This document shows positions 1 to 8,717 of a stretch of 64,000 bases of DNA, piece after piece. The notes below the pieces were generated by a model that did not search any database, had not been told where the DNA came from, and saw only the letters and a program-made list of their open reading frames with translations. A program made the position numbers and the translations under genes. The stretch comes from Acinetobacter sp. Ac_5812 (GTDB taxonomy: Bacteria; Pseudomonadota; Gammaproteobacteria; Pseudomonadales; Moraxellaceae): the NCBI RefSeq assembly GCF_013072695.1, contig NZ_LXUK01000022.1:62729-126728 (forward strand), given 5' to 3'. Every line of letters begins with the position of its first letter. Position 1 is the stretch's first letter.

Positions 1-378
1 GGGGCTGACGCGTCCCCAACCAAAGAGCATGATGCCCAAGAACCCTGCTTCCAAGAAGAAGGCACTCAGGACTTCATAGGTGAGTAATGGGCCAGTCACG
101 CTTCCCGCAATACGGGAAAATTCGCTCCAGTTAGTCCCAAACTGGTAGCTCATCACTACGCCAGAGACGACTCCCATCCCAAAGGCCACCGCAAAGATTT
201 TAATCCAGTATTTGAATAGATCTTTATAAATCGGGTTTTGGGTGCGTAGCCATTTCCATTCCAGCATGGCAAGAAAACAGGCGAGACCAATCGAGGTGGC
301 GGGAAAGATAATGTGAAATGAAACAGTAAATGCAAACTGTATTCGGGCTAATTCTAAAGCAGTGAGACCGAGATCCAT
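1..378 (-). CDS. Cytochrome bd-type ubiquinol oxidase subunit I, N-terminal 126 residues (runs off the window)
   Basis: Only the first 126 codons are present; the gene continues beyond base 1. This family is the quinol-oxidising, haem-carrying subunit of the inner-membrane cytochrome bd terminal oxidases. The translated start MDLGLTALELARIQFAFTVS followed by FHIIFPATSIG is the first membrane helix; the histidine in FHIIFP corresponds to the conserved haem ligand of the family. The wording is closer to the cyanide-insensitive (CioA) branch than to E. coli CydA, but the diagnostic Q-loop lies outside the window, so no symbol is given. The start ATG (bases 376-378) is preceded on the minus strand by AGGAGAGGATAT, a good ribosome binding site. 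Subunit II is expected further left. Confidence 0.9.
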   Translation of the reverse strand, partial: MDLGLTALELARIQFAFTVSFHIIFPATSIGLACFLAMLEWKWLRTQNPIYKDLFKYWIKIFAVAFGMGVVSGVVMSYQFGTNWSEFSRIAGSVTGPLLTYEVLSAFFLEAGFLGIMLFGWGRVSP

Positions 379-726
379 ATATCCTCTCCTATAACAGACT
401 TAAACGAGTCGCTAGGAAAATGTGAAAGAACGGACTTAAACCCTTAAAAATAAGCAGAACCTAAAAACGGTATTGGAATATTTCAAAGTAATTTAAGTTT
501 TATTCATCATCCAATCTTCTGTTGTATATGAGTAGATACAATTTCTTTTTGTTTTTTTATAACAGATGAGCATTTCAACCATGATCTGTTATATTTTTTT
601 AAGCAAACTCTGTAGCTATTCAGCAATTCAGACCTGATTCAAAATAGCATAAGCAACGATGCAGTGTGTTTGAATATTGATCAATCATTGTAAGTTGTCT
701 AAGCAAAACTTCTGACTGAATGGCGT
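379..726. other. Divergent intergenic region between the oxidase gene and an unknown gene
   Basis: These 348 bases contain no supported gene and are very AT-rich. The region must hold the promoters of the two divergent genes. It contains a hairpin at 559-592, listed separately, and a perfect 10-bp palindrome ATTGATCAAT at 676-685, about 40 bases before the plus-strand gene. A canonical FNR/ANR box (TTGAT-N4-ATCAA) was looked for because of the oxidase, but none is present in exact form. Confidence 0.5.
552..600 (+). terminator. T-flanked hairpin (terminator-like or operator)
   Basis: ATAACAGAT (559-567) and ATCTGTTAT (584-592) are a perfect 9-bp inverted repeat with a 16-base loop, flanked by T runs at 552-558 and 594-600. 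A T run after the stem looks like an intrinsic terminator, but no plus-strand gene lies immediately upstream. It may instead terminate antisense transcription or act as a regulatory site of the divergent promoters. The symmetry is seen; the role is inferred. Confidence 0.35.
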
Positions 727-1551
727 ATGACTATGTTTGTAACCGAAGAACTCAATGCGATGATTCGACTGTTTAAAGACAGTTTACCTTCGCAATCAGT
801 ACAAGAACAGCTACGTCTTGAATATGTAAATCTTGAAGCAACACTATTGAGAGGCAAAGTGCTGAGAGATTTTTCTAAAGAGCAGGTCGCTTATATTGCT
901 CAAGCTGAAATTGTGAAGAATGACAATAATCTAGCCTACTTATTCGCACCATTGATTATTGCCAATTTAAATCAGCCTGTGATTTACACAACACCGATCT
1001 CTTCACCTGTACTTCAGATTTTGAATCAATATTATCAGGCGGAGAAAAGCGTCACGCTCAAAATCGAAGATGTGATTCAGAGTCTCAAACTCTATATTGA
1101 TCTGGTGAATCATGCCAAAACTGAAGAAGATTTTCTGTTTCGCTGTCTGGTCAAGGCGCTGTGTCGAACGGATATCTTTCATATCTTCTTGATCACACAT
1201 TTGCCGATTGATCATCAACAGATAAGGGTCTTAGAAGATTATTTTGATGTGAAAATTGATGTCATTCGTGCGGATAAGACTGAAAGCATGCTGAATGATG
1301 AATTGATCAATACCCGAAAGTTATTATTTAAAAACAAAGATGAATGGCACAAAAAAGTCTGCACTTTGTTTGCACAGTTAAATGCTCAACTGATCGCACA
1401 AATTGGTCAATTTAGTCCAGCTCAAGCAGCGCATTTAATTGAAGATATGTTTTATTCAGAACATATTTTTGAAAAATTATCGGTGTATGCAGAATACATG
1501 CAAACTCGTATTCAAAATGGTGCCAGCTTTAAAACCTTGTCCACAATGTGA
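727..1551 (+). CDS. Conserved hypothetical cytoplasmic protein, 274 aa
   Basis: I do not recognise this family. The product is a soluble, mostly helical protein without signal peptide or membrane segments. It has hydrophobic strand-like runs around residues 70-86 (AYLFAPLIIANLNQPVIY) and 150-158 (IFHIFLITH), which could be part of an alpha/beta fold, and no catalytic motif that I can name. The start ATG at 727 has an ATG alternative at 733 (MFVTEE) and only a weak ribosome binding site. It sits 42 bases before a small membrane-protein gene in the same direction, and the pair may be co-transcribed up to the terminator at 1809. It is divergent from the cytochrome bd oxidase gene. Confidence 0.6.
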   Translation: MTMFVTEELNAMIRLFKDSLPSQSVQEQLRLEYVNLEATLLRGKVLRDFSKEQVAYIAQAEIVKNDNNLAYLFAPLIIANLNQPVIYTTPISSPVLQILNQYYQAEKSVTLKIEDVIQSLKLYIDLVNHAKTEEDFLFRCLVKALCRTDIFHIFLITHLPIDHQQIRVLEDYFDVKIDVIRADKTESMLNDELINTRKLLFKNKDEWHKKVCTLFAQLNAQLIAQIGQFSPAQAAHLIEDMFYSEHIFEKLSVYAEYMQTRIQNGASFKTLSTM

Positions 1552-1593
1552 TTGTATCGAATTGAATTTTAATATTTGAATAGGAGCAGAGCG

Positions 1594-1767
1594 ATGTCTC
1601 AAGAGCAATCGAAGTTTCCCTACCTTGCGGTTGGAATCAGTATTTTATTGGGTTGTTTATTTTTGGTCTTTTTCTTTCTTGCAGTCAGTAATCAGCCAGA
1701 TTATATGCCATCACAGCAGAAGCAAAATGCGTCCCAAGTACAGTCAGCTACACCTAGTAACAAGTAA
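1594..1767 (+). CDS. Small single-pass membrane protein, 57 aa
   Basis: Translation from ATG 1594 gives a short polar start (MSQEQSKFPY), one strongly hydrophobic helix at about residues 9-30 (LAVGISILLGCLFLVFFFLA) and a polar Gln/Ser/Asn-rich tail. An in-frame TTG at 1576 gives a longer version, but AGGAG at 1582-1586 sits at the right distance for ATG 1594. The product is probably an inner-membrane protein with a periplasmic or cytoplasmic tail. Its closeness to a cytochrome bd oxidase gene invites comparison with small oxidase subunits such as CydX or YbgE, but it lacks their recognisable sequence and is on the opposite strand. Function is unknown. Confidence 0.6.
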   Translation: MSQEQSKFPYLAVGISILLGCLFLVFFFLAVSNQPDYMPSQQKQNASQVQSATPSNK

Positions 1768-1808
1768 ATAATGCATGCTGATAAAAAATAAACTCTCACT
1801 TTTTCTCT

Positions 1809-1847
1809 CTTACTGGTGATCCGAGCACTTGCCAGTAAGTTTTTTTA
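1809..1847 (+). terminator. Intrinsic terminator
   Basis: CTTACTGG (1809-1816) pairs with CCAGTAAG (1832-1839), followed by TTTTTTT. It closes the plus-strand pair at 727-1767 and lies tail-to-tail with the AraC-type gene. Confidence 0.75.
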
Positions 1848-1890
1848 TTGATTGCTGAAGTACCGAATCATTCTAGCTCGCATGATAAAG

Positions 1891-2892
1891 TCAGTAACGA
1901 CGTGGCGAAGTACCTGTCCAGCGTTTGAAAGCCCGTGAGAAGTTTTTAGTATTGCTATAGCCGAGATGGTCTGCAATATTTTCGAGGGATAAATGGGGAT
2001 TTTTCAGCAGTTGAATGGCTTTTTCACATCTGACTTTTTCGACCAGTTCTCTAAAACTGGTGCCTTCACTTTCTAGTTTTCTCTGCAAAGCACGTTCAGT
2101 CATATGCAACTTTTTTAAAACTTCCGTTAAGGGACTAATGCCCATTGCTTCGTCATAGATTAAATCTTGTATGCTGCGGTTAAAACTATTCTGTTCCAAT
2201 AGTTTACGCAACTGTGATTTACATTCCTCACGGGCTAAACGTTCCGCAATTGCATCTGAGTGAAGTAAGGGAAGATCTAAGATTTCTTTTTGAAACTCCA
2301 AACGAGTTGCAGGTTGATCAAATCTCACTTCACCTGGAATTAAGGGCAGTAATTTATCAAAATAATCGGGTTTGCTGAATTGCACATCGGCATAACCTGT
2401 TAATGTTTGCCCTGAAATAGTTTTCCCCATCTGTGCAAAGCCAAGAATGAGTGCAATTTGAATCACTTCATCCAGATAGTAGGTCTCGGTTTGTTCAAAT
2501 AAGATCAGCGCACGTTCATCGACGACATCAAGCTGAATGGTGTGAATGCTGGATTGGAGTGAAATAAATTCTTGTGCAATATTGAGTGCTTGCTTTACAT
2601 CTTTGGCGAGCATCGCTGCCATGCCCATCAAACCATGACAGGTAATGGTCATTTGCATACCCAGATAAAAACCGAACTCTAAAGCAGGCACTCGTGTCAG
2701 TTCCAATGCACGTCGTAGGATCGACATCACAATTTTGGCATCAGCTCGCCATAACGGTTGCACCAATTGTTGTTGAGAGATACCAGAGCCATTCAATAAT
2801 TCAACTGCTGAAATATCCCAACGCGAAACCACATCGACCATCAGTGCGATATAAGTGCCTGGAACTGTTTTTTCTAAATCTTTGCTGACCAT
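1891..2892 (-). CDS. AraC-family transcriptional regulator with arabinose-binding-like N-terminal domain
   Basis: The 333-residue product has the two-domain layout of the OruR/ArgR-like AraC subfamily. The N-terminal PF12625-type ligand domain occupies about residues 15-200. The C-terminal double helix-turn-helix domain spans about 235-333 and includes TERALQRKLESEGTSFRELV and LENIADHLGYSNTKNFSRAF, the second recognition helix with the usual GYS..F.RAFKRWTG.SP ending. The longest frame starts with TTG at 2919; I prefer ATG 2892 (MVSKDLEKTVPG), although neither start has a strong ribosome binding site. It is divergent from the AdeT-like cluster, so it is the likely regulator of genes at 3056-6111. 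The inducer is unknown. Confidence 0.88.
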   Translation of the reverse strand: MVSKDLEKTVPGTYIALMVDVVSRWDISAVELLNGSGISQQQLVQPLWRADAKIVMSILRRALELTRVPALEFGFYLGMQMTITCHGLMGMAAMLAKDVKQALNIAQEFISLQSSIHTIQLDVVDERALILFEQTETYYLDEVIQIALILGFAQMGKTISGQTLTGYADVQFSKPDYFDKLLPLIPGEVRFDQPATRLEFQKEILDLPLLHSDAIAERLAREECKSQLRKLLEQNSFNRSIQDLIYDEAMGISPLTEVLKKLHMTERALQRKLESEGTSFRELVEKVRCEKAIQLLKNPHLSLENIADHLGYSNTKNFSRAFKRWTGTSPRRY

Positions 2893-3055
2893 AATAATGA
2901 TGTCGGAAAATGATACCAAAATGGCGTACTAGGAACTATTACAGCATTTTTTTTTAATTAAAAATAGCCGCATCAACACCGTAGTAGACCGCTTATATTT
3001 GAGTGCTGCTGCTTTAGAGTGTCCAGATGAGTTAAAAATAACACTAGGATGGGGA

Positions 3056-4057
3056 ATGAAAAAAGGAATTTTGATTACCGCCTTTATCTCGGTATTTTCA
3101 ACAGCTACACAAGCGAAAGTTGATATTTGTGTCTTTGATTTACTTGGTAAGGCAGGTGAGTCTTACAAAATTGTAGAAGAATGGGCATTAGCTGCTAAAA
3201 CGTGGAATGCGGAGCTTAATCTTATTGCCTATCAGGATGAAGCCAAAGCACAAAGTGATTTTGAAGCTGGAAAATGTGATGGGGTATCGATGACCTCCAT
3301 GCGCGCACGTAAATACAATAAATTTGCAGGTTCGATTGATGCTTTAGGCGCGATTAGCAGTCCTTCGATTGCACAAAAAGCCATTCGCTATGTGTTAGAC
3401 CCACGCAATAGACACCGTTTAGTCACCAATATTGGGGATGAGCAATATGAGGTTGCTGCAATTGCCCAAATTGGTTTGGCCTATGTCTTTGTCAGAGATA
3501 AAACCATTAACACTATTGAGAAGGGCAAAGGCAAGAAGTTTGCTTATTTACATTATGACCAGGCCCAAAAAATGATTGTTGATCGACTGGAGTTGGTGGG
3601 AGTCCCTTCAGAAATTTCCGACTTTGCGAAGAAGTTTAATAACAAACAGGTCGATGTGATTGCTGCACCTGCCTACGCATATCGCCCCCTAGAAATTGCT
3701 AAGGGTTTAGGGAGTAATGGCGCCATGTTTGATTTTCCAGTGATTAATTTAACGGGTGACATCATTATTCGTTCGGAAAAATTTCCAGCAGGTTTTGGGA
3801 TGAAATCTCGGGCTTGGGCGACCAAACAATTACCGAAAAATTTTGCCACGATTGCCCGTTTAGAAGCTGAAATCCCGGCGAAGTATAAACAAAGCTTATC
3901 TAATGAAGATAAGCGTCGTTACCAACAAATGTTACGTGATGGGCGAATGGAGCTGACCAAACTCGGGGTGTATGACCCCGTCATGATGGGGGTGCTAAAA
4001 CGTGCTCGCTGCACAGTTGAACGCACCAATTTTGAATGTTCATTGAGTGGTGAATAG
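3056..4057 (+). CDS. AdeT1/AdeT2-type putative solute-binding protein, copy 1
   Basis: The 333-residue product starts with a signal peptide (MKKGILITAFISVFSTATQA, probable cleavage after AQA/TQA). The mature protein begins KVDICVFDLLGKAGES and carries the family signatures SMRARKYNKFAGSIDALG, PAYAYRPLEIAKGLGSNG and KFPAGFG. This matches the Acinetobacter proteins called AdeT1/AdeT2, often labelled RND efflux transporters. The sequence has no RND architecture, and the fold looks like a periplasmic TRAP/ABC-type solute-binding protein. ATG 3056 is chosen because AGGATGGGGA lies before it and the signal peptide starts there; the longer frame opens at TTG 2999. Two cysteines near the C-terminus (RARCTVERTNFECSL) could form a disulfide. 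Its ligand is unknown. Confidence 0.85.
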   Translation: MKKGILITAFISVFSTATQAKVDICVFDLLGKAGESYKIVEEWALAAKTWNAELNLIAYQDEAKAQSDFEAGKCDGVSMTSMRARKYNKFAGSIDALGAISSPSIAQKAIRYVLDPRNRHRLVTNIGDEQYEVAAIAQIGLAYVFVRDKTINTIEKGKGKKFAYLHYDQAQKMIVDRLELVGVPSEISDFAKKFNNKQVDVIAAPAYAYRPLEIAKGLGSNGAMFDFPVINLTGDIIIRSEKFPAGFGMKSRAWATKQLPKNFATIARLEAEIPAKYKQSLSNEDKRRYQQMLRDGRMELTKLGVYDPVMMGVLKRARCTVERTNFECSLSGE

Positions 4058-4110
4058 CTCAAACGTTGCTTTAAATATTGAAAATGCTACAAAGAAAAGC
4101 TGAGGTTAAT

Positions 4111-5022
4111 ATGAATGCGCACACGCAGCATCACAAACTGGTTGCACGATCTGTAAAGTTTGATTTTTCCAATTCACCTGTGCAATGGATTCCAAATGAT
4201 CCAATCTGTTCGCATTTGATTAATGGGATTAATTTAATCTTACCCGCAGGTGAGTTTTGGTTTTGTCGTGTCTATAACAAGGCCTTGGTTTATGTGAAAG
4301 ATCCTGTTCTAACTGATGATGTAAAAGGCTTTATTCGTCAAGAAGCCACTCATGCACGTGCGCATCAAAGTGCTCAGGAGTTTTTGAAACAGCATGATTA
4401 TGATTTGGAACCTGCGCTTAAAAAAATTAATTGGATTTTTGGTGTGTTACTCGGAGAAAGTCCTTTAGGGATCAAAGCATTAGAGATGCAATCTTTGGCA
4501 CATTTTGGGTTAATGACCCGTGTGGGGGTAGTTGCCGCCATTGAGCATTTTACGGGTGTGTTGGGGCAATGGTGTATGGATAATACATCATGGGACAAGG
4601 CCGACCCAGTGATTGCGGATATGTTCCGTTGGCATCTGGCAGAAGAAGTCGAACATCGCTGTGTTGCATTTGACTTATTTAAACAACTGCTGCCAAATCC
4701 AGTATTTTTTTATCTCTACCGTCAGTTTTTAATGCTGCTGGTTTTTCCTATCTTCATTTATTTGTTGGCAGATATTGCACGTGACTTAGGTAAACAAGAT
4801 CCAGATATTAGCATTCGAAAAATTTTTAATCGAAATTTTTGGCGATTATTGCCGATTTATCAAAAACAGGCGAAAGCAACTGACAATGGCCCCACATTGA
4901 CGTTTTTAACTCAAGCAACCATTCGCTGGATTTCCCCTCGTTTTCATCCAGAAACAGAAGGCAATACACAACAGGCTTTAGATTATTTAGCACGTTCAGC
5001 CGCTGTTCAGGCACTGAAATAA
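4111..5022 (+). CDS. PF10118-type metal-dependent hydrolase (ferritin-like), 303 aa
   Basis: This belongs to the COG3687/PF10118 family annotated as predicted metal-dependent hydrolase. The visible metal-binding pattern resembles a di-iron four-helix protein: RQEATHARAHQ, then AIEHFTGVLG, then HLAEEVEHRCVAFD, so paired ExxH motifs with bridging carboxylates. A hydrophobic stretch at about residues 205-230 (FYLYRQFLMLLVFPIFIYLL) may be a membrane-contacting helix. ATG 4111 follows GAGGT at a good distance; the frame could extend upstream to TTG 4078. It lies between two AdeT-like genes and is related to the two hydrolases at 21040 and 22171, though more divergent. The reaction is not established; a di-iron oxygenase-like activity is possible. 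Confidence 0.85.
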   Translation: MNAHTQHHKLVARSVKFDFSNSPVQWIPNDPICSHLINGINLILPAGEFWFCRVYNKALVYVKDPVLTDDVKGFIRQEATHARAHQSAQEFLKQHDYDLEPALKKINWIFGVLLGESPLGIKALEMQSLAHFGLMTRVGVVAAIEHFTGVLGQWCMDNTSWDKADPVIADMFRWHLAEEVEHRCVAFDLFKQLLPNPVFFYLYRQFLMLLVFPIFIYLLADIARDLGKQDPDISIRKIFNRNFWRLLPIYQKQAKATDNGPTLTFLTQATIRWISPRFHPETEGNTQQALDYLARSAAVQALK

Positions 5023-5103
5023 TCGTATGGGTGTGGCAAAAATAATGACTTTATTGGACATTTTATAAGAAAACAGACGTAGTGTTTGTTAAAGGAAGGA
5101 ACT

Positions 5104-6111
5104 ATGAAAAAAATTGCATTTGCGATCACCACAGCTTCAATTCTGAGTGTCTCGACCTCAAGCCAAGCGGCAATTGATGTCTGTGTTTTTGATATCTTAG
5201 GGAAATCAGGTGAAGCGTATAAAATGATGCAAGATTGGGCATTGGCAGCCAAAGGTTGGGGTGCTGATGTTAACCTGCTTGCTATCACGGACGAACAGGT
5301 GGCAGACAATAACTTTAAAGCAGGGAAATGTGCAGGTGTAGCAATGACATCGATGCGTGCTCGTCCTTATAATAAATTTGTAGGTTCGATTGACTCTCTC
5401 GGTGGTGTACCCAGTGATGAGATCGCGAAACGAGCCATAACCTTTGTTTCTGATCCACGTAATGCTGCGAAAATGACCACTAATCTTGGAGGCAATAAAT
5501 ATGAAGTGGTCGGCATTTCACCCCTAGGTTCTGCTTATATTTTTGTCCGTGATAAAAGTATTAATTCAATTGAAAAAGCCGCAGGTAAAAAGTTTGCGGT
5601 ATTGGGCTATGACGATGCGCAAAAACTGATTGTTCAGCGGGTGGGTGCACAAGCAGTACTTTCTGATATTTCCAATTTTGCCGCCAAATTTAACAATGGT
5701 CAGGTGGATATGATCGGTGCGCCTGCTTATGCTTATAAACCATTAGAGTTGAGTAAAGGCTTAGGCAGCAATGGGGTTATGTATAATTTTCCTGTTTTAC
5801 AGGTAACGGCAAATCTGGTGATTCGCCCTGAAAAATTCCCAGCAGGTTTTGGTCAAAAATCACGAGATTGGTCGGTTAAGCAATTACCGAAGATCTTTGC
5901 AACCATTAAGCGCTTGGAATCAGAGATCCCAGCCAAATATAAAATGAATTTAACGGCTGAAGATAAATTGAAGTATCAGAAAATGATGCGGGATGGCCGG
6001 ATTGAATTAACTCAGCGTGGTATTTATGATGCGGGCATGATGTCCGTCTTGAAAAAAGCGCGTTGCTCAGTCGATAAAGCCAATTTTGAGTGTGCTTTGG
6101 CAGGAGAGTAA
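5104..6111 (+). CDS. AdeT1/AdeT2-type putative solute-binding protein, copy 2
   Basis: The 335-residue product is a paralogue of the protein at 3056-4057 and is alignable end to end. It starts with a signal peptide (MKKIAFAITTASILSVSTSS then QAA) and shares DVCVFDILGKSGEAYKM, SMRARPYNKFVGSIDSLG, PAYAYKPLELSKGLGSNG and FPAGFGQKSRDW. The paired C-terminal cysteines are also kept (ARCSVDKANFECAL). AAAGGAAGGAA directly precedes ATG 5104. The two copies flank one hydrolase gene, and a strong terminator follows at 6140. The order suggests one transcript for all three genes. As for copy 1, the efflux-pump label used for AdeT proteins is not supported by the sequence, which is that of a periplasmic binding protein. 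Confidence 0.87.
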   Translation: MKKIAFAITTASILSVSTSSQAAIDVCVFDILGKSGEAYKMMQDWALAAKGWGADVNLLAITDEQVADNNFKAGKCAGVAMTSMRARPYNKFVGSIDSLGGVPSDEIAKRAITFVSDPRNAAKMTTNLGGNKYEVVGISPLGSAYIFVRDKSINSIEKAAGKKFAVLGYDDAQKLIVQRVGAQAVLSDISNFAAKFNNGQVDMIGAPAYAYKPLELSKGLGSNGVMYNFPVLQVTANLVIRPEKFPAGFGQKSRDWSVKQLPKIFATIKRLESEIPAKYKMNLTAEDKLKYQKMMRDGRIELTQRGIYDAGMMSVLKKARCSVDKANFECALAGE

Positions 6112-6139
6112 TTGCATACTGTTTATCAAATGGTCAATA

Positions 6140-6168
6140 AAGCCTAGATCCTTCTAGGCTTTTTTTTT
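6140..6168 (+). terminator. Intrinsic terminator of the AdeT-like cluster
   Basis: AGCCTAG (6141-6147) pairs with CTAGGCT (6154-6160) and is followed by a run of eight or more T. It lies 30 bases after the second AdeT-like gene. Confidence 0.85.
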
Positions 6169-6277
6169 GAGATATAAATACAGGGATAAGACAAATCAGG
6201 AATAGAAAAGAAGCACAATTCATGTTAATCCTATCTGTAGCAAATGTTAAAAAATAGCTCAGATGAGGGCAAGCGTG

Positions 6278-8686
6278 ATGGATAACTCAGAACAAACCAT
6301 TCATAAGCAAGAAAATACCAGTTTTGCACGAATTGAACCTTATACCCAACCAGCCGGTGGATGGGGTGCATTGTTAAGTGTTGCCCGCAATCTGAAAAGG
6401 CAAGATATCTTAAAAAAAGGCTCAATCACCTTACTCAATATTAATCAACCAACAGGCTTTGATTGTCCAGGTTGTGCATGGCCTGAGAAAAAAGATGCAC
6501 ATGCCTTTAACTTCTGCGAAAACGGTGCCAAAGCCGTTGCTTTTGAAGCAACCAGTAAAACGGTAACGCCGGAGTTCTTTGCGCAACATACTGTGAGTTG
6601 GCTGGCTGAGCAAAATGATTTCTATCTTGAGGATCTTGGGCGCTTAACCGACCCGATGCGATATGACCCTGTTTCTGATAAATATGTCCCAATTTCTTGG
6701 GATGAAGCCTTTCAATTGATTGCTCAGAATTTACAAGCACTTGATCATCCTGACCAAGCGGCTTTTTATACCTCTGGTCGTGCCAGTAATGAAGCGGCAT
6801 TTCTGTATCAACTTTTTGTTCGCAGCTTTGGAACCAATAACTTCCCTGACTGTTCCAATATGTGTCATGAAACCACCAGTGTCGGTTTAAAAGATGCGAT
6901 TGGTTTAGGCAAAGGCACCGTTATTCTGGATGATTTTGATCAGGCCGATGCGATTTTTAGTTTTGGGCATAATCCAGGCACCAATCATCCACGTATGTTG
7001 GCAACCTTGAGAGAAGTCTCTCGAAGAGGCGGTAATATTGTTGCCATTAACCCAATCAAAGAACGCGGGCTGGAACGTTTCCAAGATCCGCAAGCGCCAT
7101 TGGAAATGATGACCAATGGCAGTACCCCAATCAGCCGCTATTACTTCCAACCCAAAATTGGGGGTGACTATGCACTGATGTTTGGGGTGATGAAGCATTT
7201 GTTGGAATGGGATAAAAAGGCACTCACGAAAGGAAAAGCCAGTGTTTTTGATCGTAGCTTCATTGAAATGAATACCATTGGTTTTGATGAAATGCTGGCT
7301 GAGATTGATGGCACAGCATGGGCAGAAATTCATAAACATACGGGACTGTCACCTGAACATTTAGAATCAATTGCCAAAATGTATCTAGATGCGAAAACTG
7401 CCATTTTCTGTTGGGGGATGGGGATTACCCAACACCGTCACGGGACAGCCAATATTCATATGCTGGCAAACTTGATGCTGGCAAGAGGGCATATCGGTCG
7501 TCCGGGTGCAGGTCTCTGTCCAGTACGCGGTCATAGTAATGTGCAGGGTGACCGAACTATGGGTATCAATGAAAATCCAAGTGATGCACTTCTAGATAGT
7601 ATTGATCGGGTCTTTGGGATCAAGTCGCCGCGTAAACATGGTTTTGGGGTAGTCGATACCATCAAGGCGATGTATGAAGGCGAGGTCAAAGTCTTTATCG
7701 GTCTAGGCGGAAACTTTGCGGTTGCCACTCCTGATACGCCCTATACCCAAGAGGCGCTACGCCGTTGTGATTTAACTGTCAACATTACCACCAAGTTGAA
7801 TCGTAGTCATTTGGTCTGTGGCAAGACGGCCTTAATGTTACCGTGTTTGGGGCGGACAGAAGTGGACATGCAGCTTCATGGTGCTCAGGCCATTTCAGTT
7901 GAAGATTCGATGAGTAATGTGCATCTTTCTGCAGGCCGCAATCCGCCGATTTCAGAAAATATCTTATCCGAGCCTGATATTGTTGCGCGTATGGCAGCAG
8001 CAGCCCTACCAGACAGTACCGTGAAATGGCGCTGGTATATTGAGAGCTATGATCGTATTCGCGATTCCATTGCCGATGTTTTTGATGAATTTCATGATTT
8101 CAACCAACGGGTTTATCAACCGAGTGGTTTTCATTTAGAGCATCCAGCCAATCAGCATGTTTGGCATACGCCTAGCGGCAAAGCCCAGTTTTTGATTACA
8201 CCTTTGACAGAAGTCTACGAAGACAAAGAAAATCAATATGCTGCGGCTTATACTGAGCAGCAAGTTTATACCTTGATGACCACACGTTCACATGACCAGT
8301 ACAACACCACTTTATATGGTTTGGATGATCGCTACCGCGGTGTATTCGGACAGCGCCGTGTTTTGTTTATGAATCAGGCGGATATTGATGCCGCAGGTTT
8401 TGAAGCTGATCAATGGGTTGATATCGAAAGTGTGTTCTCGGATGGGGTAAAACGAATCGTGCATAGTTTCCGTATTGTACCGTATAACATTCCGCAAGGT
8501 AGTCTGGCGGCCTATTATCCCGAAACCAATCCATTGGTGGCTTTGGGCAGCCATGATAAATATGCCAAAATCCCAGCATCAAAAAGCATTCCTGTAATTC
8601 TACATGCGGGGAATGCACCAGCGCATTTCAATCTGAATGTGGAAGTTGATCCTGAGCATGCTAATGAACGCGTCAGTAACGCATAG
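6278..8686 (+). CDS. FdhF/YdeP-family molybdopterin oxidoreductase, 802 aa
   Basis: This is a bis-molybdopterin-guanine-dinucleotide enzyme of the formate dehydrogenase-like YdeP family. The N-terminus has the family cysteines in GFDCPGCAWPEKKDAH and NFCENGAKA (C63, C66, C80). The probable molybdenum ligand is C196 in SNMCHETTSVGLK. Further motifs are FSFGHNPGTNHPRM, PVRGHSNVQGDRTMG, FIGLGGNFAVATPDT and the C-terminal molydopterin-binding domain with TTRSHDQYNTTLYG. ATG 6278 is chosen because GAGGG lies 8-12 bases before it; ATG 6263 would add five residues. The gene is followed by fdhD, whose product loads sulfur on such cofactors. No NADH-binding or cytochrome partner is adjacent, so electron acceptor and substrate remain unknown. 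Confidence 0.92.
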   Translation: MDNSEQTIHKQENTSFARIEPYTQPAGGWGALLSVARNLKRQDILKKGSITLLNINQPTGFDCPGCAWPEKKDAHAFNFCENGAKAVAFEATSKTVTPEFFAQHTVSWLAEQNDFYLEDLGRLTDPMRYDPVSDKYVPISWDEAFQLIAQNLQALDHPDQAAFYTSGRASNEAAFLYQLFVRSFGTNNFPDCSNMCHETTSVGLKDAIGLGKGTVILDDFDQADAIFSFGHNPGTNHPRMLATLREVSRRGGNIVAINPIKERGLERFQDPQAPLEMMTNGSTPISRYYFQPKIGGDYALMFGVMKHLLEWDKKALTKGKASVFDRSFIEMNTIGFDEMLAEIDGTAWAEIHKHTGLSPEHLESIAKMYLDAKTAIFCWGMGITQHRHGTANIHMLANLMLARGHIGRPGAGLCPVRGHSNVQGDRTMGINENPSDALLDSIDRVFGIKSPRKHGFGVVDTIKAMYEGEVKVFIGLGGNFAVATPDTPYTQEALRRCDLTVNITTKLNRSHLVCGKTALMLPCLGRTEVDMQLHGAQAISVEDSMSNVHLSAGRNPPISENILSEPDIVARMAAAALPDSTVKWRWYIESYDRIRDSIADVFDEFHDFNQRVYQPSGFHLEHPANQHVWHTPSGKAQFLITPLTEVYEDKENQYAAAYTEQQVYTLMTTRSHDQYNTTLYGLDDRYRGVFGQRRVLFMNQADIDAAGFEADQWVDIESVFSDGVKRIVHSFRIVPYNIPQGSLAAYYPETNPLVALGSHDKYAKIPASKSIPVILHAGNAPAHFNLNVEVDPEHANERVSNA

Positions 8687-8717
8687 TGTATGACTGCAAT
8701 CGTAAAAGAGGTTGGGT

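Noticed and set aside
676..685. ATTGATCAAT palindrome considered as an FNR/ANR box
   Set aside because: The spacing between TTGA and TCAA half-sites is wrong for an FNR box (TTGAT-N4-ATCAA).
3056..6111. AdeT-like genes considered as RND efflux components
   Set aside because: Each product is about 335 residues with a signal peptide and no transmembrane helices or RND motifs.
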